A stretch of 5,771 nucleotides of DNA from Flavobacteriaceae bacterium (lineage in GTDB: Bacteria > Bacteroidota > Bacteroidia > Flavobacteriales > Flavobacteriaceae), in contig JABJFE010000018.1 of assembly GCA_018662905.1 (NCBI GenBank), forward strand, positions 1 to 5,771, read 5' to 3'. This document shows positions 1-5,771 of the stretch, piece after piece; the stretch's first letter is position 1; the number at the start of each line of letters is the position of its first letter. The translations under genes and the position numbers were made by a program. A model generated the notes under the pieces. The model was not told the origin of the DNA. It did not search any database and worked only from the letters and a program-made list of their open reading frames with translations.

Positions 1-2087
1 AGACTGTGGGAGATAAGATTGATTTAGGAAAATTTGATAAACCTAAGCCAACAACACCAAAGCTTAATCCAGCTTCTAAAAGAAAAAGAATTAGAATTTC
101 TAAAGATCCTGTAAAACCATCAGTATCTAGCAATAAAAGAACATTTAATAAACCTGGAAGATCTAAGCCTGTTGCAAGTGAGCCATCTGAAGTTGATGTT
201 CAAAAGCAAATACGAGAAACTTTAGAAAAATTACAAGGAAGATCATCCTCTAAAGGCGCTAAATATAGAAAAGGTAAAAGAGATTCCCATAAATTAAAAT
301 CTGATGAAGTTTTAGCTCAAAACGAAGCTGAAAAAAAGACTATAAAAGTCACTGAATTTATCACTGTTGGGGAGGTTGCTACTATGATGGAAATAACTTC
401 AACTGAAATTATTTCTACATGTATGTCTTTGGGTATTATGGTTACCATGAATCAAAGGCTTGATGCTGAAACTTTGACTATTGTAGCTGATGAATTTGGA
501 TACGAAGTTGAGTTTGTTACAGCAGATATTGAAGACTCTATTAAGGAAGCAGAAGATAGTCCAGAAGATTTACTTCCAAGAGCGCCAATTGTTACTGTAA
601 TGGGGCATGTCGATCATGGAAAAACTTCCTTGTTAGATTATATTAGAGAAGAAAATGTAATTGCTGGTGAATCAGGAGGAATTACACAGCATATAGGAGC
701 TTATAATGTTGTTTTAAAAGATGGACAAAACATAACTTTTTTAGACACACCTGGTCACGAAGCATTTACTGCTATGAGAGCCCGTGGAACTCAAATTACT
801 GATTTGGTGATTATTGTTATAGCTGCAGATGATGATGTAATGCCTCAAACTAAAGAAGCAATAAGTCATGCTCAAGCTGCAGGAGTCCCAATTATTTTTG
901 CAATAAATAAAATCGATAGACCAAATTCAAATCCTGATAAAATTAAAGAGAAGCTTTCTGGAATGAATTTGCTTATTGAAGAATGGGGTGGAAAAATACA
1001 GTCTCATGATGTGTCTGCTCTTAAAGGAACTGGAGTTGATGAGTTGCTTGAAAAAGTATTGCTTGAAGCAGAGTTTTTAGAATTAAAAGCAAATCCAAAT
1101 AAAGCTGCTATTGGTTCAGTAGTTGAAGCATATTTAGACAAAGGCAAAGGTTATATATCTACAATTTTAGTACAATCTGGTACTTTAAAAATTGGAGATT
1201 ATTTATTAGCTGGTCAACATTCTGGAAAAGTTAAAGCTATGCAGGATGAAAGAGGCAATGCGATAATTGAAGCCGGACCTTCAACCCCTGTATCAATATT
1301 AGGTCTTGATGGCGCTCCACAAGCTGGAGACAAGTTTAATGTATTTAATGATGAAAAGGAAGCAAAACAAATCGCAGTAAAAAGAACTCAATTAGTAAGA
1401 GAGCAATCTGTCAGAACTCAAAAACATATTACACTAGATGAAATTGGAAGAAGAATTGCTATTGGTGAATTCAAAGAATTAAATATTATTTTAAAAGGTG
1501 ATGTTGATGGATCTGTTGAAGCACTGACTGACTCTTTTCAAAAATTATCTACTGACGAAATTCTCATAAATATAATTCATAAAGCTGTAGGTGCTATAAC
1601 AGAATCTGACGTTCTGTTGGCTTCTGCATCTGATGCAATAATTATAGGATTTAATGTAAGGCCAACTGGAAATGCTAGGCAAATTGCAGATAAAGAAGAA
1701 ATTGATATTAGGAATTATTCAATTATTTATGATGCAATAAACGATCTAAAAGATGCCATGGAAGGTATGTTAGCCCCAAAATTTAAAGAAGAGATTTCTG
1801 GTAACGCTGAAATTAGAGAAACTTTTAAAATATCTAAGGTTGGTACTATTGCAGGTTGTATGGTTACCAGCGGAAAGATTTTCAGAAATTCAAGTATAAG
1901 AATTATTAGAGATGGAGTTGTAGTTAGTTCAGGAGTCCTATCGTCATTAAAAAGATTTAAAGATGACGCCAAAGAAGTTTCTAAAGGATACGATTGTGGT
2001 TTACAAGTAAAAAACTATAATGATATAAGAATAGGTGATGTTATTGAGGCCTACTCTCAAGTAGAAATAAAAAAGAAAGTTAAGTAG
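1..2087 (+). CDS. infB: Translation initiation factor IF-2, 5'-truncated
   Basis: IF-2 is the GTPase that brings formyl-Met-tRNA to the 30S subunit and promotes subunit joining. Numbering from the GTG at 6-8, the domains in order are: a Lys/Arg-rich linker (about 20-100), an IF2_N helical domain (about 115-170), the G domain with P-loop GHVDHGKT (200-207), switch I GGIT (224-227), DTPGHE (247-252), NKID (301-304) and SAL (337-339), a beta-barrel domain II (about 368-450), IF-2 domain 3 (about 475-585), and the C-terminal fMet-tRNA-binding barrel (about 600-688). The stop is TAG at 2085-2087. The frame is open to the window edge. Bacteroidota IF-2 is usually around 900-1000 residues with a long N-terminal extension, and the TVGDKIDLGKF stretch resembles internal flavobacterial IF-2 sequence, so the GTG is probably an internal valine codon and some 200-300 residues lie upstream. 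The family assignment is certain; the amount missing is inferred. Confidence 0.97.
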   Translation, partial: TVGDKIDLGKFDKPKPTTPKLNPASKRKRIRISKDPVKPSVSSNKRTFNKPGRSKPVASEPSEVDVQKQIRETLEKLQGRSSSKGAKYRKGKRDSHKLKSDEVLAQNEAEKKTIKVTEFITVGEVATMMEITSTEIISTCMSLGIMVTMNQRLDAETLTIVADEFGYEVEFVTADIEDSIKEAEDSPEDLLPRAPIVTVMGHVDHGKTSLLDYIREENVIAGESGGITQHIGAYNVVLKDGQNITFLDTPGHEAFTAMRARGTQITDLVIIVIAADDDVMPQTKEAISHAQAAGVPIIFAINKIDRPNSNPDKIKEKLSGMNLLIEEWGGKIQSHDVSALKGTGVDELLEKVLLEAEFLELKANPNKAAIGSVVEAYLDKGKGYISTILVQSGTLKIGDYLLAGQHSGKVKAMQDERGNAIIEAGPSTPVSILGLDGAPQAGDKFNVFNDEKEAKQIAVKRTQLVREQSVRTQKHITLDEIGRRIAIGEFKELNIILKGDVDGSVEALTDSFQKLSTDEILINIIHKAVGAITESDVLLASASDAIIIGFNVRPTGNARQIADKEEIDIRNYSIIYDAINDLKDAMEGMLAPKFKEEISGNAEIRETFKISKVGTIAGCMVTSGKIFRNSSIRIIRDGVVVSSGVLSSLKRFKDDAKEVSKGYDCGLQVKNYNDIRIGDVIEAYSQVEIKKKVK

Positions 2088-2459
2088 TTATTTAGGTTGT
2101 AAAATAAATGCTGAAGAAAAATCTTTTTTGATTTTTTTTAATTCTTTACTTGCTAAAATTCTTGAGACATATTTCCCAACTCTTATTTTGTAATAAGGAG
2201 TTTCAAAACTGTAAAAAATTTCGTTATATTTTTCTTCATCAGTCAATTTATCCATTAATATTTTATAGTCAGTAAAATTTCCACTAAATATTTGAATTGT
2301 ATATTGACCTGATGTAAAAACTTCTTGATTAACTATTTTTTTTAATTCTAAAACTTTTAAAAGTTTGGGATCTTGATTAATAATAATAGAATCTTTTTGT
2401 GAAAATGATTTAAAGCAAGTTAATGTCAAGAAAAGTAGTGAAAAGACTGATTTATACAT
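2088..2459 (-). CDS. Exported SPOR-domain protein
   Basis: A 123-residue protein with a Sec-type signal peptide: Lys3, a hydrophobic core at about 5-14, and likely cleavage after SFS at residue 20, before Gln21. The mature part has a short linker and then a SPOR-like fold at about 51-121, seen in the paired strands YTIQIFSG (53-60) and YYKIRVGKY (89-97) followed by an Ala/Lys-rich helix and a final AFIL strand. SPOR domains of this type bind peptidoglycan glycan strands lacking stem peptides, so a periplasmic cell-envelope role is inferred; no catalytic domain is present. Cys15 is not in a good lipobox (TLTC), so a lipoprotein is unlikely. The start is the only Met before residue 69. The gene runs against infB, its TAA directly abutting the infB TAG, and diverges from actA. 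To my recollection, small SPOR proteins between infB and the ACIII genes are common in flavobacteria. The fold call is from pattern only. Confidence 0.85.
   Translation of the reverse strand: MYKSVFSLLFLTLTCFKSFSQKDSIIINQDPKLLKVLELKKIVNQEVFTSGQYTIQIFSGNFTDYKILMDKLTDEEKYNEIFYSFETPYYKIRVGKYVSRILASKELKKIKKDFSSAFILQPK
2117..2138 (+). terminator. Weak possible infB terminator hairpin
   Basis: An inverted repeat, AAAAATC (2117-2123) and GATTTTT (2130-2136), flanks a six-T loop and runs into further T residues (to 2139), about 30 bases past the infB stop. The stem has a single G-C pair and lies in lysine-rich coding sequence of the opposing SPOR gene, so it may be a composition effect. It is listed because there is no intergenic space to hold a normal terminator. 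Confidence 0.2.
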
Positions 2460-2464
2460 CTTTA

Positions 2465-2472
2465 CAAATATA
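2465..2472 (-). promoter_or_regulatory. Candidate -7 element for the SPOR gene
   Basis: Read on the minus strand this is TATATTTG, a perfect match to the Bacteroidota -7 consensus TAnnTTTG. It lies only 5 bases (TAAAG) before the ATG, so transcription would start at or very near the start codon, giving a leaderless or nearly leaderless mRNA. No TTG/TTTG -33 box is seen 17-23 bases upstream, only a T-run (2495-2499, minus strand), so the promoter call is tentative. Confidence 0.4.
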
Positions 2473-2578
2473 GTTTTTTGCTAAAGAGTTTTTTAAAAAT
2501 ATCGATTTTTTTTACGCAGTTTATTTAGAATGGATATAAATTAAAAATTACATTTAAGTTAGGTTTTTATTATCATTC

Positions 2579-2607
2579 TTGTGTTGTATTTTTGCCGTCT
2601 AATTTTG
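2579..2607 (+). promoter_or_regulatory. Candidate promoter for actA-actB
   Basis: TTG at 2579-2581 (as CTTG) is followed, after an 18-base spacer, by TAATTTTG at 2600-2607, fitting the flavobacterial TTG-N17-23-TAnnTTTG pattern. A second perfect -7 match, TATTTTTG, overlaps at 2587-2594 but has only a T-run at the matching -33 distance. Initiation from the downstream element would fall near 2612-2615, leaving fewer than 10 bases before the TTG at 2621; from the upstream one it would fall near 2600. Such motifs arise by chance in AT-rich DNA, but position and spacing favour this as the ACIII operon promoter. Confidence 0.5.
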
Positions 2608-2620
2608 ATACTATTTTTAA

Positions 2621-3931
2621 TTGTCAGTCGTAGTAAAAACATCTTTATTGAGCGCTTTTTTGAAACTAATTAAACAAGTATCTGTGTCCAAGATATTTAC
2701 TGTATTTTTTCTTTTTTCTTTTTCTTTAAACTTGTCTTCTCAAGAAATTGATATAGCTAAAGGAAAATCTCTTTTTAATGCAAATTGTGCTTCATGCCAC
2801 AAGTTAAACAGAAATTTAGTCGGTCCTGCTTTAAAAGGCGTCTCTGCAAAATATGAAAAGGAATGGCTTTATTCATGGATTAAAAACAGTGCTGCATTAA
2901 TTAAGTCCGGTGACGATCAAGCTGTGGCTATTTATGAAGAATATAATAAAGTAGCTATGAATGCATTTCCTCAACTTTCGAACGAGGATATTGATAATAT
3001 TTTAGCGTATACTGATTACGTTCCTGAACCTGTTGTTGCCGCAAATACCGGTACTGAATCAACAAGTTCTAGTAACGAATCTTCCTTAACAAATGACATC
3101 GTTCTGGTTTTACTTACAGTGGTTTTATTGGTTCTCATTACTATGTTGTTTTTAGTTACTAAGACTTTAAGAAACATAGCTGAAAAAAATGGTATAGAAT
3201 TTGAAAAAGAATCAGGCTCTAAGTTTTCTTTGTGGAAAGCATTTGTAAATAACCAATTTTTAATATTTGTTTCAGTTATACTATTATTATTGTCTAGCGC
3301 ATACTTTGCATATGGCTACATGATGCAAATCGGAGTTGATCAGGGTTATATGCCTATTCAACCAATACATTATTCACATAAAATTCATGCTGGTGAAAAT
3401 CAGATTGAATGTCAATATTGTCATTCTTCTGCTAGAATTTCAAAACATTCCGGAATCCCATCGCTAAATGTATGTATGAATTGTCATGAGAATATAGCTG
3501 ATTACAATGGTGAAGAGGATCTTGAGAAAGGCTATACTAAAGATTTTTATACAAATGAAATAAAGAAATTATATAAAGCAGTTGGTTGGGATGAAGAAAC
3601 TCAATCCTACACTGGTGATACTGAACCTGTTAAATGGGTAAGAATACATAATTTACCTGATTTTGTTTATTTCAATCATGCTCAACACGTTTCTGTTGCT
3701 GGAATTGATTGTCAAAAATGTCATGGTCCAGTTGAAGAAATGGAAATATTATATCAATATTCTCCTTTAACAATGGGATGGTGTATTAATTGTCATCGTG
3801 ATTCAAATATAAAAGTAAAGGACAATGAGTATTATACAAAAATACATGAAGAATTGTCGAAAAAATATGGTGTAGAAGAATTATCTATCGCTCAAATGGG
3901 TGGTTTAGAATGTGGTAAGTGTCATTATTAA
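2621..3931 (+). CDS. actA: ACIII subunit ActA, multiheme cytochrome c (six heme sites)
   Basis: The electron-output cytochrome of alternative complex III. Numbering from TTG at 2621 (436 residues): a signal peptide ends near LSSQ (38-41); a class I monoheme domain has CASCH (56-60), with Met113 in AMNAFPQLS as likely sixth ligand; TM1 lies at about 160-180, a short cytoplasmic loop at 181-211, and TM2 at about 213-233; then a periplasmic pentaheme domain with CQYCH (264-268), CMNCH (285-289), CQKCH (364-368), CINCH (388-392) and CGKCH (431-435). Extra histidines at 250, 253, 256, 353 and 356 could give bis-His ligation, as in cytochrome c3/c7-like folds. Canonical ActA has five hemes and one TM; the N-terminal monoheme part looks fused on. 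An in-frame TAA (2618-2620) immediately precedes the TTG and there is no ATG before residue 113, so the start is non-ATG: TTG 2621, 2648 or 2660. Only 17 bp separate it from actB. Confidence 0.93.
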   Translation: MSVVVKTSLLSAFLKLIKQVSVSKIFTVFFLFSFSLNLSSQEIDIAKGKSLFNANCASCHKLNRNLVGPALKGVSAKYEKEWLYSWIKNSAALIKSGDDQAVAIYEEYNKVAMNAFPQLSNEDIDNILAYTDYVPEPVVAANTGTESTSSSNESSLTNDIVLVLLTVVLLVLITMLFLVTKTLRNIAEKNGIEFEKESGSKFSLWKAFVNNQFLIFVSVILLLLSSAYFAYGYMMQIGVDQGYMPIQPIHYSHKIHAGENQIECQYCHSSARISKHSGIPSLNVCMNCHENIADYNGEEDLEKGYTKDFYTNEIKKLYKAVGWDEETQSYTGDTEPVKWVRIHNLPDFVYFNHAQHVSVAGIDCQKCHGPVEEMEILYQYSPLTMGWCINCHRDSNIKVKDNEYYTKIHEELSKKYGVEELSIAQMGGLECGKCHY

Positions 3932-3948
3932 ACAAGTATTATTAAGAA

Positions 3949-5771
3949 ATGGGTAACCATAAAAAATATTGGAAAAGTGAATTAGAATTGTCTTCTGATA
4001 GCAAATTAATTGACAAACTTGCAAACAACGAGTTTGTTGAAGACTTGCCAGTTGGGAATCTGTTAGCCGACGACAATAGTTTAGAAAATTCTAGTGCTAG
4101 TAGAAGAGATTTTTTAAAATATTTAGGGTTTAGCACAGCTGCTGCAACACTAGCTAGTTGTGAAGGTCCAGTTAATAAATCTATTCCTTACGTTGTTCAG
4201 CCTGAACAAATCAGGCCTGGGATTTCTAATTTTTATGCCACATCAATTTCTGATGGTTTTGATTTTGCAAATGTTTTAGTCAAAACTAGAGAAGGACGAC
4301 CTATCAAAATAGAAATTAATAATCAATCAAAAGATAATTCTCCAAACGCTAGAGTTCAGGCTTCAGTTCTTTCAATGTATGATAGTTCAAGAATTCAAGG
4401 CCCAACAATGGATGATCAGGATATCTCTTGGGATCAGTTTAATGTAAATGTAAAAGCTCAACTTGATGCAATGAAAGCATCAAACAAAAAAGTTGTTTTG
4501 TTGACACAAACTTTTGCTAGTCCTACTACTGAATCTGTAATTAAAAAATTTTTAAGAAAATATCCTAACATAGATCATGTTGTTTATGATTCTATTTCAA
4601 ATTCAAAAGCATTAGATGCTTTTGAAGTAAGCTACGGTGTTAGAGCATTACCTACCTACGATTTTGAAAAAGCCAATGTCATTGTTTCTTTCTCTGCTGA
4701 TTTTCTTGGAGACTGGCAAGGTGGAGGATTTTCAAAAGGATATACCAAAACAAGAGTTCCAAAAAATGGAAAGATGTCCAAGCATTATCAAATTGAAGCC
4801 AACATGTCGCTTTCTGGTGCAAATGCTGACACAAGAATTCCATTAAAACCTTCTTTACAAAAAAAGGCTTTACTTAGATTCTACGACCTTATTTCTGGAC
4901 AAAATAGTGGAGTTAAGTTAAATGATAAGCTTGACGCAAAATTAAAATCCATTTCTGATAATTTATTAAAATCTAATGGTAAGGGAGTGTTTGTTACTGG
5001 ATTAGATGATGTTGGAGCACAGCTCATTGCATTAAAAATTAATGAGTTAATTAAAAGTAATGTAATAAATGTTCAAAAGCTTAATTATACTAGTCAAGGT
5101 GATGATCAAAAAGTGTTTGATGTTGTTGAAGATGTTTTAAGTAAAAAAGTTAATGGTTTAATTATGGTTGGAGTAAATCCATCATATACCCTTCCAAACA
5201 GTAAACAATTTAACGAAGCATTAAAGTCTATCGAGTTATCAGTTTCGTTTTCAATGAATAATACAGAAACTTCTAAAATTTCTAAATGGGTTGCAGCAAC
5301 TCCTCATTATTTAGAATCTTGGGGCGATGTTGAAATGAAATCAGGCAATTATAGTTTAGTACAACCTACTATAAAACCTCTTTTTGACACTTCGCAGTTT
5401 CAAGATGTTTTACTAAACTGGCTAGGTTCCTCAAATTCATTTTATGATGAATTAAAAAATAATTGGAATACAACTATTCTTAAAGGTGCATCCTGGAACC
5501 AAGCTTTACATGATGGGGTTTTTTACAGTGATATAAGTTCAAAAAAACTTAGTTCACCCTATACTTACCCTAATGTCAAAAAGTTTTTTAAAAATTTAAA
5601 TTCTACAGATTCTGATACTTTTGAACTGACTTTATATTCAAAAATCTCAATGGGTAACGGAACGCAAGCTAATAATCCTTGGCTTCAAGAAATGCCGGAT
5701 CCTTTAACAAGAGTTTCTTGGGATAATTATGTAACAGTATCTAAATCTGATGCAAAAAGTTTAGGATTAAA
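3949..5771 (+). CDS. actB: ACIII subunit ActB, molybdopterin-oxidoreductase-like, 3'-truncated
   Basis: The frame from ATG 3949 is open to the last base (607 codons); ActB is normally about 1000 residues, so the C-terminal ferredoxin-like part carrying the Fe-S clusters lies outside. The start has the extended Tat leader of this family: KKYWKS (5-10), a roughly 40-residue acidic stretch, then twin arginines in SRRDFLK (51-57), a hydrophobic segment and LASC (68-71), which fits a lipobox with Cys71. Next come YATSISDGFDFANVLVKTRE (96-115) and GRPIKIE (116-122), as in molybdopterin oxidoreductases, but the usual N-terminal Fe-S cysteines are absent (SDGFDF in place). Apart from Cys71 I see no cysteine in the translated part. 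This matches known ActB, whose molybdopterin-like domain holds no cofactor and is structural. It sits 17 bp after actA with no Shine-Dalgarno, clearly in one operon. The NPWLQEMPDP segment near the end is typical of flavobacterial ActB. Confidence 0.93.
   Translation, partial: MGNHKKYWKSELELSSDSKLIDKLANNEFVEDLPVGNLLADDNSLENSSASRRDFLKYLGFSTAAATLASCEGPVNKSIPYVVQPEQIRPGISNFYATSISDGFDFANVLVKTREGRPIKIEINNQSKDNSPNARVQASVLSMYDSSRIQGPTMDDQDISWDQFNVNVKAQLDAMKASNKKVVLLTQTFASPTTESVIKKFLRKYPNIDHVVYDSISNSKALDAFEVSYGVRALPTYDFEKANVIVSFSADFLGDWQGGGFSKGYTKTRVPKNGKMSKHYQIEANMSLSGANADTRIPLKPSLQKKALLRFYDLISGQNSGVKLNDKLDAKLKSISDNLLKSNGKGVFVTGLDDVGAQLIALKINELIKSNVINVQKLNYTSQGDDQKVFDVVEDVLSKKVNGLIMVGVNPSYTLPNSKQFNEALKSIELSVSFSMNNTETSKISKWVAATPHYLESWGDVEMKSGNYSLVQPTIKPLFDTSQFQDVLLNWLGSSNSFYDELKNNWNTTILKGASWNQALHDGVFYSDISSKKLSSPYTYPNVKKFFKNLNSTDSDTFELTLYSKISMGNGTQANNPWLQEMPDPLTRVSWDNYVTVSKSDAKSLGL

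Noticed and set aside
1727..1972. Minus-strand open frame of 81 codons
   Set aside because: It lies wholly inside the IF-2 C-terminal domain coding region, has no recognisable domain, and is a shadow of infB.
2051..2064. Perfect inverted repeat CTACT-CTCA-AGTAG near the infB 3' end
   Set aside because: A five-pair stem within codons of infB, followed by A residues on the plus strand; no T-run follows it on either strand in the direction needed for a terminator.
2460..2620. Possible small RNA or riboswitch in the divergent intergenic region
   Set aside because: Only AT-rich sequence with promoter-like boxes is seen; there is no stable GC-containing stem or known aptamer core.
3932..3948. Possible Shine-Dalgarno or regulatory site between actA and actB
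   Set aside because: The 17-base gap is A/T-rich with no GGAGG-like sequence, which is normal for Bacteroidota.
3942..4136. Minus-strand open frame of 64 codons
   Set aside because: It is antisense to the clearly recognisable ActB N-terminus (KKYWKS leader and twin-arginine motif).
4637..4846. Plus-strand open frame of 69 codons
   Set aside because: It is an out-of-frame reading inside actB, whose own frame stays open through the whole interval.

Overview
The window looks like chromosomal DNA from a flavobacterium (Bacteroidota). It is visibly very AT-rich (about 30% GC by eye, not counted) and has no Shine-Dalgarno sequences ahead of its genes. It carries TAnnTTTG-type promoter elements, and its protein families are typical of that group. 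A low-GC, tightly packed marine flavobacterium would fit, but that is inference.

Layout: (1) 1-2087, plus strand: the 3' part of infB, translation initiation factor IF-2, with its N-terminus cut off by the window edge. (2) 2088-2459, minus strand: a small exported SPOR-domain protein, convergent with infB; the two stop codons touch. (3) 2460-2620: a 161-bp divergent intergenic region with candidate promoters for both flanking genes. (4) 2621-3931, plus strand: actA, the membrane-anchored multiheme c-type cytochrome of alternative complex III (ACIII), here with six CXXCH motifs. (5) 3949 to the window end, plus strand: the first 607 codons of actB, the large iron-sulfur / molybdopterin-oxidoreductase-like subunit of ACIII. 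It is open to the last base and so is 3'-truncated.

actA and actB are 17 bp apart and almost certainly start an ACIII operon that continues past the window (actC, D, E, F and often cytochrome oxidase genes are expected there). ACIII oxidises menaquinol and passes electrons through the ActA hemes towards a terminal oxidase, replacing the bc1 complex. infB and the SPOR gene belong to separate transcription units.

No RNA genes, mobile elements, CRISPR arrays or extended repeats were seen. I found no convincing undescribed system; this is core housekeeping and respiratory DNA. The points worth a second look are the extra monoheme domain fused to ActA, the unusual start of actA, the twin-arginine plus lipobox N-terminus of ActB on a cysteine-less pseudo-molybdopterin domain, and the zero-spacing convergent gene end.
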